A stretch of DNA of 64,000 nt from Maratus speciosus (lineage: Eukaryota > Arthropoda > Arachnida > Araneae > Salticidae): the NCBI GenBank assembly GCA_963932465.1, contig OZ010790.1, positions 352,061,087 to 352,125,086 of the forward strand, read 5' to 3'. The notes under the pieces were generated by a model that was given only the letters and a program-made list of their open reading frames with translations, made no database searches and had not been told where the DNA came from. How positions within the stretch are numbered: position 1 is the first letter of the stretch; each line of letters begins with the position of its first letter. Position numbers and translations under genes: made by a program. Of this stretch, positions 21,840-33,505 are shown piece after piece.

Positions 21840-24019
21840 TTATTAAATATGTTGTTTGTGACCCAATGTTCTAAGATGATTTTTCATCCAATTGATGCCT
21901 ACTATAAACCCTCTGAATTTGTCCGTTGAATTGGACAACACCCAATATAAATATAGGATAATTTTAATAATTAACCTATATTCAATTTATTTTAACTCCC
22001 TTAAATTATTATTTTACCTCCTTAAAAATGGTATTTTATTTTTCGTTTCCTATTTTGAAAATCTGATTGATTTTCCACTCGTTGATTTATTTTAATTTTT
22101 CTAATTTGATGGTAGAATTTTCTCTTAGAAGTTAACATGCCACTTTTGAAATTTGTTTAAAAATACAAGTAATCTAAAACAAAACAGATTTAGAAAAAAA
22201 AAATGTTTTCCTGTAAAATTCACTAAGTTACAGAAAATTATTACGTTTCCAAATACGTAGTAAGTGGTATTATCACATTAGTCAAATTAAATAAATAAAC
22301 AATCTGCTGACTCTTAATACTACATGGCTTAACATTTGGCTTTACATAACTTTACGTTTAAGGAGAAATTTTAAATATTCATAACAGCTTCCAAGTACTT
22401 CATGCTGACTCTTATTAAATTCCATTCTTGAAAACTTTAATATTAAGGAGGACACAATAACAGCTGTGCAAGAAAAGGGTGCAATGATAAAGTATATGAT
22501 TCATAATATATTTTTCTGTGATAGAAGAGGATATTTAAGTTTTGTAAAAGATCATTACTGAGAAATATTTATTTATTTAATTTCATTGTGAATATTTATA
22601 AGGTCGTAAATAATAAAATATTTAAAATCACACAATAGTTTGTAAATAATATTTCATTGTAGAGTAATAATTGAACATAATACGCTATCTTATTGCTAAT
22701 GATGAAAAATATCTTAGAATGTTTTTATAAATATTTGAGAACTAAGTACTTTATTGATAAATCCACCCAAAATACACTACAGACAGAAAATGATCAATAT
22801 GCAAATATCAACTACATTCTTAACAATATTCCATAAAATGTCTTAAAAAACATGTTGATTTAGATATGAAATGTTTATTTCTAGTTTTTTTCATCTACCT
22901 ACTTCAAATAAGTCAGAACCTAACTTTTCAATTTTTACATTAATCTATATGCATTTTTATAAGTTTAATAGATATAAAAAATATATATTAGAAAGGTCTT
23001 ATTAGCAGAACGAATTGCATGTACTTTTTTAGTACATTTTCTGCCATCAGAAATTTATTATTTGTGAGGAATTTACTATCCCCACCACCCCCCCCCCCAA
23101 AAAAAAAAACAAAAAAAAGAAACATTTCCCTATAAAAGCAACACCTATAATTCCAACTAAATTATTTCAACTAAACTTTTTATTATTAAAAAAAAAATTA
23201 ATCACATTTGAAGTTGGCAATAATAAAAAGCCATAGTAATATTTACCTTTTTTGTTATTAAAATATACATGAAAATGTATTATTTTGTGTGATAATTTTT
23301 TTCCATAGATCAAAGGTATGTCTTTTTTCATTTTCAAGTCTGATTGTTTTACTGTATTTATGGTCCAAAAGCATGACTTATATCTACTTTCAATGATATG
23401 CACTTATTATATTTCTTTAGGAATCCGAAATGCTGCTATAGCAATTACAAACAAAAATAATGGCTAAAACAAATTGTGCAGCGCAAATGCATCTTTTTTA
23501 TACTGTCTGTTTCTCCTGTATATTAACACATATTAGATTTTTAGTATGACATGAACTAGGTTCGTGATGTACTGGAAAACGCAGTTAATGTTGTCATGCT
23601 ATTTAACCTTTAACTAGTTAAATAATATCATTATTTTAAAATTTACCATTTAATCGGAAATTGTTGATCATATCGTATATGTCAATTTCGTAATCTGTAT
23701 GAACTATGCACATAAGTCAATTCTTATCAATTATTCTCTGTAATCTGAGAATATCTAAGGACGCAGTAATCAACTAGTATCTCAAACTATTCTTGTAAAC
23801 AAATCTGATTTTATTTTTTTTATTTATTTTTTTTGTGGGACTTTTTTTTGCATCTTTAACTAATAGATTAAAGAAATTTCAAAAATGCGAAAGCAGTGTG
23901 ATGCAAATGTTATACTTAAAATCATCCCCAAGTGGTGAGAAAATATGTCGTGCCTGCACCACTATGAAGTCGATGTGTGGCATTCTGTAACCAGTTTCAG
24001 ATGACTCAAAATTCACAAC
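21840..24019. other. AT-rich, no gene recognised
   Basis: No coding family was recognised in either strand. A C-run followed by A-runs (CCCCCCCCCCCC then AAAAAAAAAAA) occurs at 23086-23120 and several T/A homopolymers near 23810-23850. These tracts are also likely places for assembly error. Confidence 0.4.
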
Positions 24020-24290
24020 CCTCATAGCATGCATAGTCACAGTGACGTCATTGTGACGTCACTGTAAGTCACTGTGGTCACGTCACAACTGTGACCAAAA
24101 TGCCACCACTCAGCGATGTCACACTGTGACTGATATGTGAACTTCTTAGAAAACTTTTAAAAATTATAAAAATTCTTCAAAACATGTTACTTACTGTAAA
24201 AGATAATTTTCTGTCAATTAAAAAAAATTGTGACGTCACTGTTATGTCATTACATGTAACGTACGTCTCATTATATGACAAAAAAACCCT
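24020..24290. repeat. GTGACGTCAC-rich repeat fragment
   Basis: Three exact TGACGTCA palindromes (two near 24044-24062, one near 24231-24240) sit among many GTCAC/GTGAC words. The wording resembles the body of the MITE at 4301-5154 and the block at 30.4-30.8 kb, suggesting one repeat family. No ends were identified. Confidence 0.55.
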
Positions 24291-24417
24291 ATTATACACT
24301 CACAGTGTAACTCGCAATGTAAACTCGCAATAAAACAAAACATATGTTAAGATTAAAAGTTTCCACATCAAACAATAAAAATAATTCAGTGTTTGTTTCC
24401 GACTAATGTTTCACAAC

Positions 24418-24690
24418 AAAATTAAAAACTTCACCAAAAAATGTACATAAATAAAACACACAAATTTAATAGACATGTAATCAAACTGCTCGCTTAGACT
24501 ACTAAAACTTTTTGAATTAAAAAAAACTGTTGTAGGTAGTAAAATATTTTACGATATTTACGACTATTAACTCTTGGAATGTTGCTAATATGAAAGTATA
24601 GCTATTGAATTTTAAAACTTTATTTGAATACATAATTGATATTTTTCATATAAAAATGTTTTTTGGTGTTATTAGTGGTCAATCTAGAAA
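24418..24690. repeat. Direct repeat, copy 1 (partner at 27511-27790)
   Basis: The two segments share long matches in order: ATAAATTTAATAGACATGTAATC-like sequence, ACTGCTCGCTTAGACTACTA, GTAGGTAGTAAAAT, CGACTATTAACTCTTGGA and ATAATTGATATTTTTCATAT. They are in the same orientation about 3.1 kb apart. No coding content was seen. Confidence 0.85.
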
Positions 24691-24992
24691 AATGTATTAA
24701 CTGTAGAGATTTCAATAATAAGAAAATGTTTTCTTTCTGTATTCTATAATCTGGGAAAATGGTTTTTATTTATAAATTATTGTATGTATAAATTGTGTGT
24801 GGGTATGGGAAGGGACGGAGTTTTGTAATAAAGCAATGCTTTATTATAAGAAATAAAAACACTTGCATATTTTCAGTAATAAATTTTTCTGCTAGTGTTT
24901 AATTATTTTAAGTTATTCTTAAAAAATAAATTTGGCTACTTGTTTCACATTTTTTAAATAAATTTAACTTTTTCCGAATATAAAATAAAATA

Positions 24993-25784
24993 CAGTAAAA
25001 CCACTTTAAAGCGACCACGTTCCGTTCAAATAAAAATTGGTCGCTCCGGGAGGTGGTCTCTTAATAGAGGTCACGTTTAAATCAAGATTTTAATTGTTAA
25101 AAAAAGGGAACAATTAATGTTACTAAAATTTATTTTTCACATTTTGAAAAAATATGAAAATTTAGGTTTCAAAACAAAAGTTAATTACATAAGTTAATTA
25201 CTGCAGAGTATAAAAAATGAATATATTGACGTTTTTTGTGATTTTACGGTTTTATCTTTTATAGATTTTATTTCCAAGTCCTTTCGAAGTTCAGTAAATA
25301 AATGCATTTGTTTTTCTTTTTTTGGACGGGAGCAAATAATGACGATTTCATTAATTTATCTATTTTTTTTTTGAGTTTCTTGACAGAATAGTGCACGGCA
25401 GTTTATTGACCGCCATTCTTAATTTGTCATCAGAGTTAAATTCATTGCCTAAAGAGGCACAAAGGTGTTTAAACACTTAAAAGTTATCGGAATAAAATAT
25501 TTAAAAAAAAAAAATTCTAAACTAACTTTAAAAGTTTGATGAATAATGCGCTCTCAGGAATTAATTTTCTAATAAAACTTTCTTCAAGCGACCAGGAAAA
25601 AGCGGAATTTATTTCATTTTCTTCAAAGAAATTGGTCGCTCATGGAGGGAGTTCAACTTAAATGGTCTCTGAATGGAGGTAAAATTAGTATTGAGCCTAT
25701 GGAAATAAATTTCGTTCTAGGACAAAATGGTCGTTGAGGGAGGTGGTCGCTTAATGGAGGTGGTTGCACAGGGAGGTTTCACTG
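24993..25784 (-). mobile_element. Short pogo-derived element with TA target duplication
   Basis: Ends are CAGTAAAACCACTTTAAAGC (left) and GGGAGGTTTCACTG (right), flanked by TA (24991-24992, 25785-25786). The subterminal text repeats GGTCGCT and GAGGTGGTC in opposite directions, so the imperfect inverted ends are long. Only the tail of a transposase is left (25194-25310). The size of about 790 bp is far below that of an autonomous pogo element. Confidence 0.85.
25194..25310 (-). pseudogene. C-terminal tail of a pogo-type transposase
   Basis: The minus strand reads FTELRKDLEIKSIK, then KSQKTSIYSFF and a stop at 25194-25196. A QTSI-x-x-FF-like end is typical of pogo/CENP-B-related transposases. 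Upstream, LCASLGNEFNSDDKL may be the preceding helix. No DDE core or helix-turn-helix is found in the element. Confidence 0.65.
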
Positions 25785-25786
25785 TA

Positions 25787-27510
25787 TACAAAATATATGT
25801 AAAACTCATGGCGTAATTAATTATTCATATTTTTTTTTTGTTTTGCAAAACTTAAATAGCTTTACAAAACTTAAAACTTGAACTATTTTGAAACACATAA
25901 AAAAAAGTTAAATGCATCAAAAAATTCTTCAAACAAGAAATTTTAATTGGAAGTAAGTTTATAAAAATATTATATCATATAAATGTATAAAAACGGAAAA
26001 GCCATCTGTTTTTGCTTTGATAAACAAAACAGTGCTAACCGCAGACGATAAAACTATTAAAAACAACGTATTGCGTTTAACCTTTGGAACAGGCAGATGG
26101 AGTTTTTTGCTGGACAATAGGTAGCGTTATGAACATGCAGTCTGTCAGATAAAAACATTTAACCTAAAAAATTCACAGGAATAATCATCCCAAGGTCATA
26201 CTTTAGACGAAAATATGAGTTCGAGATATTTACACTAGCTTTGGTGTGGTTTAAATGATTCTCATCATTGCTAGTGTATGTATTATTGACATATTTTCTA
26301 CTGCCAAAATTTGTTCTTCCTAAAACATGGATTACATCGGAATTTAAAGAATGACGTTAAGGGGAAAAAAAAGGTATGAAAAAATATTTTATTCCAGAGT
26401 TTGCTTTTCTTTAAATTATAACGCTTTCAGTATTTTCTTATAAGCATTTCATTAACCTAATACAGTTTAGTAGATTTATTATTTAATTTATTGAAATAAA
26501 TAACTGTCTCAACAATTTTAATCAGATGATTAATATCAATTATATAAATTTATTTTAATCAGATTTGTTTTCTTTTAAAATATTATAGGTTAAAATCACA
26601 TGTTTTCTCAAACTTTAAAATGACATATAAAAATATTATAATCAAAGTTTAACATAATTAGCAAATATTTAAATGTATTTAACGTACTAAATAAAAAGGC
26701 ATTTTTATAGAATAAAATTTTTTGATTGTCTCAAACAATTTGCGTTGCTCATTTTTATTTAAAAATTAATATATGTTCGGAAGAAAAGAAGATTGTTTAT
26801 TCTATTTAGAAGAAATAGGAAATTTTTACATAATGGAGAAGTACTATTTAAAGGATATCATACATATGTAGTATTAAGAGTGAAAAATCAGTGTCAATGA
26901 GTATTATTCGATGTGAAAAAAGTTATAAAAAATTATAAAGAGATATCCTTAGCTGGTAAGAACTTTTCAGTTAGACATTATGAACGAAAAGCTTTGAAAG
27001 TAAACCGGTGTCTTAATTTGTTGACAAATATAGAAATTATGCAACCCAGTGAGAATTTAAATTTGGTTATATTGAAATATTTTAATTTTTAAAACACATA
27101 TCCATGTACTTGAATGAATGAAACTAAAATGTAAAATATATTTCATTATTTTTTTTCTAGACACTTTTAATATTTTACTTTTTGAATGATTTTATACGCA
27201 TAAACTTCAAAATATCTATACTATACACTCTATTAGAAAACAGACTGATTAAAGGGGGCTTGTTATTTATGATTATCATCTAATCCTGTAAATAAAATAA
27301 TAATAGTAATAATGAACCAATGTGTGCTTCTATTTTTTGCTTATGGTTTGAATTTTTATACTTTATTCACATAAAAATGACTAACTATTTTACATTATTT
27401 TCATTATTTTTTATTTTACTGTGTCATATAAAACTAAATATGATTACCTGCATTTGTAACAGACTGTATATATAAAATTTTCACCACACGTTATTCTAAA
27501 ACCTTTATAA
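25787..27510. other. AT-rich, no gene recognised
   Basis: Nothing beyond A/T-rich words was recognised. GC content is very low and open frames are short. Confidence 0.4.
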
Positions 27511-27790
27511 CAAATTAAAAACGTCATCAAACATTGTTCATAAATAAAACACAAATTTAATAAACATGTAATCGAATTGCTCGCTTAAACTACTAAAACT
27601 ATTAGAATATTAATAATAATTTTAAAAAAACTGCTGTAGGTAGTAAAATCTTTGGCGATTTCTTCGACTATTAACTCTTGGATTGTTGCTTATATGAAAG
27701 TATCACTATTGAATTTCAAAACTTTATTTGAATAAATAATTGATATTTTTCATATAAAAATGCTTTTGGGGTTATTAGTCAAATGCATTA
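27511..27790. repeat. Direct repeat, copy 2 (partner at 24418-24690)
   Basis: Collinear with copy 1 but with a ~20-base insertion of AT-rich sequence near 27605-27630 and scattered substitutions. The pogo element at 24993-25784 lies between the copies and is not part of the repeat. Confidence 0.85.
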
Positions 27791-28630
27791 AAAAGAGATG
27801 CTAGTTCATAAAAACAGAGCATGATGACAGAGCTTCATGAGTAAATGTAATATAGTAATGTGTTTCGTAATGCTATAAGAAAAAGTATATAATTTGTTAA
27901 TATGATAAATAAAGTGACATTAATTTTTAAGGATTTTATGAATTACAAATTGAAAAATACAATTAAATAACGACATGATTTAACAATATCTTGTATTTTC
28001 TGAAGAAATAAAGTTCTATAATTTTTGCAAGGTCTTGGACACACTGATTTAGGAATACTGTTGTATGAGGTAGTTTTTTAGAAGAAATTTCTGATTGCAA
28101 TTAAAGGTGAATTTCACTTAAAAAAAAAAAGGATGTATTTCGCCCATTTTAAAAAGAGCAGGGTACTGCAACTTTAAAAAATGGCCTAGATTGAACAGTA
28201 AGTAATTGCAGAATTAATAAAAACAGCAAATAAATATAATTTAAGGTTGTATTCCGATCCAAACTGCTTATTTTCTAATTCATTTTAAAATTCATTTTTG
28301 CTCTCAAAAGTATCAAACTGGGAAATTCTCTTATTTAGAAACTACATAATGTGCCGTGCTTCTCAATTTTTTGATAAATGCAGAAAATACTGTATTAAAC
28401 GCTGTCAAAGTTAGCGTTTTGAACCGAATTTTCCGAAGCGTGCAATCTGGGAATGAAAAAAGGGTCATACTGAGAAAATAATTGTTTAAAAATCAAATTC
28501 TAATTAATTGAGCTGAAAATGAAATCACACGGCACGTTAAACATGTCTTCAAAAATCACTCCTAGCAAGTTTCATGTTTTTACTTTTAAAAATGAGTCTG
28601 AAAATGTCTCAGAAAATTTCGAGCTGTTGA
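27791..28630. other. No gene seen
   Basis: AT-rich sequence without recognisable repeat ends or coding families, upstream of the candidate exon. Confidence 0.35.
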
Positions 28631-28705
28631 GGGTGGAAAAACATTTTTTCGAATATACCCTTAATTAGTGGCACAAACAACAAAACAAGCAAATATGGTT
28701 TCCAG

Positions 28706-28861
28706 CTCATCTTGCATTTGTACAAAGGAATATTACTATTAATCTCCGACGCTTTGGACGGAAGCAAAGATGACATTTTATGGAATGACGGAGATTCTTC
28801 ATACACCGATTCATATTACAATAGTGGTACTGCTACCTTCAGTGAAAGTGATTTATTATGA
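28706..28861 (+). CDS. Candidate 3'-terminal exon, unknown protein (weak)
   Basis: An open frame from 28631 to TGA 28859-28861 has coding-like composition: LHLYKGILLLISDALDGSKD, then an acidic, Ser/Tyr/Asp-rich end finishing TFSESDLL. It has no ATG and so would be an internal or last exon. A splice acceptor GGTTTCCAG ends at 28705. AATAAA lies at 28946-28951 with a GT/T-rich stretch some 55 bases further on. The antisense strand also holds a 65-codon frame. No family was recognised. Such signals arise by chance in AT-rich DNA. Confidence 0.22.
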   Translation, partial: LILHLYKGILLLISDALDGSKDDILWNDGDSSYTDSYYNSGTATFSESDLL

Positions 28862-29060
28862 GAATTTTTTGTCAAAATTTTCACAAAGATAATTTGTAAA
28901 TTTTACGTCTATGAAAATATTACTATAAAAAGAAAAATGGTATTTAATAAACAGCATATAGTTTGGAAACATATGATAAGTTACTAATTTTATTATAATG
29001 TGTTTTTTTATACCAGTAATGTTTTAGCATTAGAGTGTACAATATTGTGTAGTAGATTTC

Positions 29061-29126
29061 CCCGTATAATAGTCGCACTTAGACTTTCACAATGAAAAAT
29101 TGGCAAAAAAGTGCGACTATTACGCG
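29061..29126. repeat. Short inverted repeat around AGTCGCACTT
   Basis: GTATAATAGTCGCACTT on the left faces AAGTGCGACTATTACGCG (with extra A) on the right, with about 25 bases between. The right side continues as AGTAAATACTGTA, similar to ends of TA-inserting DNA elements. This is probably a tiny MITE or a hairpin left from one. Confidence 0.6.
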
Positions 29127-29274
29127 AGTAAATACTGTAGTTGTTAGCTCCAATTTGCTGTAAATTTATTATTGCAAAAGCAGAATGAGAAAATATTACC
29201 TAATTATTCTTTTACTCTCAAAAGTTTTTAATACTTGCTGTGATGTTTATAGAAAAGAAAGAATAACTTGATTG

Positions 29275-30290
29275 ATTAAAGATGAATTTCGTAAAAGCAT
29301 CGCGAAAAAATGCAAATTTCGCCAAAAGATCATGAAAAAAGCGAATTTAATCTAAGATTAGCAAATTTTGTCAAAATATTGTAGAAAAAACGCGAATTTC
29401 GTCAATGGACCGCATAAAAGGCGAAATTTTAAAAATAAATCGCGCAAATAAGGTGAATTTTGTCAAACGATCGCGAAAAAAATTCTAAATTTCTTCAAAA
29501 GGTCGTGGAAAAAAAACGTGAATTTCATCTAAAAATCGCAATTTCGTCAAGAGATTGAAAAAAAACGTGAATTTCGTCAAAGGATCGCGAAAAAATGCAA
29601 ATTTCGTCAAAAGATCGTGGAAAAAACGAATTTCATCTAAGAATAGCAAATTTTGTCAAAAGATTGTAGAAAAAACGCGAATTTCATCAATGGACCGCAT
29701 AAAAGGCGAAATTTTGTAAATAAATCGCGCAAATAAGGCAAATTTTGTCAAATGATCGCGAAAAAAATCTAAATATCTTCAAAAGGTGGTGGAAAAAAAC
29801 GTAAATTTCATCTAAGAATCGCAATTCCGTCAAGAGATTGAAGGAAAACGTGAGTTTCGTCAAAGAATCGCGAAAAAATGCAAATTTCGTCAAAAGATCG
29901 AGGAAAAAAAGCGAATTTCATCTATCAAATTTTGTCAAAAGATTGTACAAAAAATGCGAATTTCATCAATGGACCACATAAAAGGCGAAATTTTGTAAAT
30001 AAATCGCGCAAAAAAGGTGAATTTTGTCAAACGATCGCAAAAAAAATCTAAATTTCTTGAAATGGTCGTAGAAAAAAACGTGAATTTCATCTAAGAATCG
30101 CAATTTCGTCAAGAGATTGAAGAAAAACGTGAATTTTGTGAATTTCAAAGCATAGTGAAAAAAAGCGAATTTCGTCAAATGATAGTAAAAAAACATAAAA
30201 TTTTGTCAATAAATCGTACAAATAAGGTGAATTTCGCCGAAGGATTTCGGAAAAAAACGTAAATTTCAATAAAGTATCGTGAAAAAAACA
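29275..30290. repeat. Minisatellite with higher-order structure
   Basis: About 33 degenerate units of ~30 bp (core AATTTCGTCAAAAGATCGCG plus A-run). A distinctive unit ATGGACCGCATAAAAGGCG recurs at 29405, 29690 and (as ATGGACCACATAAAAGGCG) 29969. The array is therefore built of ~280-bp higher-order blocks of nine or ten units. Same family as 2090-2345. Phe-rich minus-strand frames are by-products. Confidence 0.9.
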
Positions 30291-30414
30291 TTCTGAAATT
30301 TTTCTGTGAACTTCAGAATTTTTTTTTACTCATAATCATTCCTGCTTTCATTGCCATGGTGCATTGATTGAACTCGAATAGCGATTTCATTTTTCAATAA
30401 ATATATTGCATCTT

Positions 30415-30788
30415 AACGCTGTCACAACATTGTCATTGTAGTCACATATTCGTCGCAAAGTTAATGACAAAATCGTCACAAATTACACAATTTTCACAAA
30501 ATTGTCACAATGTGACTTCACAACATTGTCACTGTCGTCACAGAATCATCACAGTGTTAATGACAATTTCGTCACAAATGACACATATTTCACAAATTGG
30601 TCTCACCGTGACTTCACAAATTGGTCACAATGTGACGTCACAAATGAGCTCTAAAACGGCCATAACGATCTCACATTCTAGTCACTGTGACTTCACATCA
30701 ACGTCACGTGACGTCACATCGACGGTCACAAAGTCACAGTGTGACTTCACAACGACGTCGCCGTAACGTCACCATGCCTTACGGGAAT
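30415..30788. repeat. GTCACA-rich block, left part (continues at 35323)
   Basis: Dense in GTCACA/TGTGAC words with two imperfect ~115-bp repeats (CACAACATTGTCA... and CACAGTGTTAATGAC...). It includes TGTGACGTCACA and CGTGACGTCAC palindromes. The block is cut by the hAT-type element and resumes at 35323-35440 (ATAATGTGACG, TGTCACATTTTGGTC). The 100-codon plus-strand frame here is low complexity and not a gene. Confidence 0.7.
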
Positions 30789-32133
30789 GTGTCCACTAGG
30801 GTGGTCACAAGTAACATGAGAAAAAAAATAACGTTTTCTTCGGGGGGATCCTCCTAAAAGTTGCCAATTAGTTAGAAAATGAGATTGGCACAGATTCAGC
30901 TCAAATGAATAACATTAACCCGTGCCTCATGGAGGTTGAATTCTTGAAAATTTGCAATTTTTGGCAAAAAATTGTCGTTTTCCTTTCTTTACGTGAAAAC
31001 TATTTGTCTTATAAACCTGATACTTGTTTTATTTCATAAAAACTGCTGTTGCTTTGAACTTTTACTCTCATAAAAACTTATATTTAATGAACATTTAGTA
31101 TCTTTCAGGTCAACTCGTGAACCATACCCTCAAACTCTGCATTTATGAAATTGAAGTGAAAAATGACGAATTAATAATTTTATTAGTTTTGATGATTTTA
31201 GTATTATTTTCATTAACAGGCAAAGATAAGTGAACAATTTTTGTAACTTTAAAATTATTTCCTAAATTGTAATTGTTTATTAGTCATTTAGTTCTGTGTC
31301 TAGTATGAAAGAGCTTCTCGATTTGTATTGCAGTTGAGCCCCTGAATTTCCTTTTTTATTAAAAAGTTGTTTTTGCTACCTGTTATCGTTATCTATTTTT
31401 AGAATTGATGAAACATTCCGTAAAACCCCCTCCCCCTTTTGATATGATGGCAGAAATGTAAGATTTTTTTTTTTTTAATTGGCCACTTGTCTCATCAAAC
31501 CATCGACAGTAAGCTGCCAAGTAATTGTCAAGTTTTATGTATTTTATTTTATAATATTCGCAAAATGAAACTGAATGCCTGAGAAGCTGCTAGACTTAGA
31601 GTACATCCACCAGGTACCCACAGACTTTAATTTTAGTAGAAGAGCAATCGATTTCGCAAATAACTATTTCCTAAACAAAGAACTAAACTCATCAAAAACA
31701 GATTTAAAAATTCCAGTTTAGAAAGAACTTTTGTTCACTGGGATGGAAAAGAGCTTCACCATTATTTGAATAAAGAAAATGTAGACTGGATAGAAGTTTT
31801 AATTAGTTGTGGGGATAAAGAACAGTTACTATGAGTTCCACAGCTTTAAATTCTATCGAAATAATTCAGGCGAAAGCTGTATTTTCAGCAGTTGAAGAGT
31901 GGTAGGAAGTTGGTAAAATCCAGGCAATATGTTTTGACACAACTGCAGTAAATACCGGTCACCTCAGAGGAACCTGCATTTCTATAGCAATTGCTGAAAG
32001 AAAAGTCTTCTGTATTTACCATGTCGCGACCATAATTCAGAAATTATCCTAAAAACTGTTTTTGATTGTAAAGTAGGCATAATCACTGCTCCTCAGCCAG
32101 ATATTAAAACTAGTTGGATGTACCAATCCCAAA

Positions 32134-33505
32134 ACTTTCTTCTATCTTATACATCTTAATATTTCAAAACCTAGTTACACATGTTAATACTTCAATATTA
32201 TTAGTTCAATACTATACCAACTTTGATTTTCATCTTAAATTTCTGCTCAAGTCAATTAAACGGACTAAAAACGAGTCAATCTATATCATGATATTTGTTA
32301 AAATTATTAATTTTTCCTTATTCTGTCGTTATCAGCTGTTTGTGAATAGCCGGCATAGCAGGAAGCGAGTTCCCGCCGCTGCATGAGCCGCCGATGCACA
32401 ATAGAACTACGAAAAATCAAGAAAAGTATGCAAAAATCGCCAGCACGGAACCCCTTTACCGCGCAATATTTCCAAATTCAAGGAGAACCTGTTGGCCAAA
32501 ACCAAAAACAAGCACAATCATTTTGGTTCAATTGTATGCATAATTTTATACGCTGTTCGATGGTACAATAATGAAAATGGCACAGAGATCGGAATTATAG
32601 CGCCCCCTTCTTTCGGAATTTTTTCAAGTTCAGGGAGGACTTGTTTGCCATAGCCAGAAACATGCACAAAAAATTTGGTTCAATTATATGGATAACTTCA
32701 TACACTTTTCGATGGTACAATAATGAAAATGGTACAGACATCGCAATTATAGTGCCCCCTTCCGGCACAACTTTTCCAAATTCAGGGAGGACCTTCGTGA
32801 CATGACCAAAAATAAACACATAAAATTTGGTTCAATTCTATGCATAACTTCATACACTTTTCGGCGGTATAATATTCAAAATGGCACAAAAATTGTAAAA
32901 AAATCGCTATTACAGCTCCCTCTACGAGCGATTTTTTTACAAATTATGGGAGGACCTCCTTGCCATAGCCAAGAACTTATTTTTTTTTTTTTTTGGTTTA
33001 ATTCTATGCATAACTTCATACACTTTTGGACGGTACAATATCCAAAATCGCACAAAAATCGCTATTAAAGTGCCCCCTACCTGCGATTTTTTTCCAAATC
33101 CAGGGAGGACCTGCTTGCAATAGCCAAAAACTTAAACTAAAAATTTGGTTCAATTCTATGCATAACTCCATACACTTTTGGATGGTACAATATTCAAAAT
33201 CGCACAAAAATTGTTATATCAGCGCCCCCTACCGGCGAATTTTTTCCAAATTCCGGGAGGACCTGCTTGTCATAGCCAAAAACTTATAATATAATTTTGG
33301 TTTAATTCTATACATAACTTCATACACTTTTTGATGGTACAATGGCGACAGACAGACGGACAGACGGACACACAGACAGACAGACATTTTCTATAAATAT
33401 GTTTTTTGGAATCTCTGACCCCTAAAACATGCAAATCCGTTGAAAACCGGAAGTCGAAAACAATTTCGATTACAACACTTCCTTCTATTGAAGATAGAAG
33501 AAAGT
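32134..33505 (+). mobile_element. Nested hairpin-ended element with ~150-bp tandem core (Helentron/DINE-like)
   Basis: The left end ACTTTCTTCTATCTT (32134-32148) is matched by AAGATAGAAGAAAGT at the right end (33491-33505). The right end also forms a hairpin with CACTTCCTTCTAT just inside. Between them lie a ~290-bp left flank, about five tandem units, a (GACA)n-type tract (33347-33384) and a ~110-bp right flank (GACCCCTAAAACATGC, CGTTGAAAACCGGAAGTCG). The order mirrors the element at 11033-13553. Transposase fragments of the host hAT element continue on both sides, so it is a later insertion. Confidence 0.6.
32430..33350. repeat. Tandem core, ~150-bp monomer
   Basis: Landmarks GCGCCCCCTxCCGGC (near 32609, 32752, 33071, 33222, and a mutated one near 32917) alternate with GGGAGGACCTGCTTGCCATAG and CATAACTTCATACACTTTTGG. 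Spacing is 145-160 bp. Several frames run through the array, but they are by-products. Confidence 0.9.

Noticed and set aside
29687..30269. Phe-rich minus-strand open frames over the minisatellite.
   Set aside because: They arise from the repeat unit lacking stops in that frame and shift with every unit.
29275..30290. Regular short repeats resembling a CRISPR array.
   Set aside because: The DNA is eukaryotic, the 'spacers' are diverged copies of the same unit, and repeats and spacers cannot be separated.
30464..30766. 100-codon plus-strand frame rich in Thr, Ser and Gln.
   Set aside because: It is a translation of GTCACA-type repeats with no protein-like composition.
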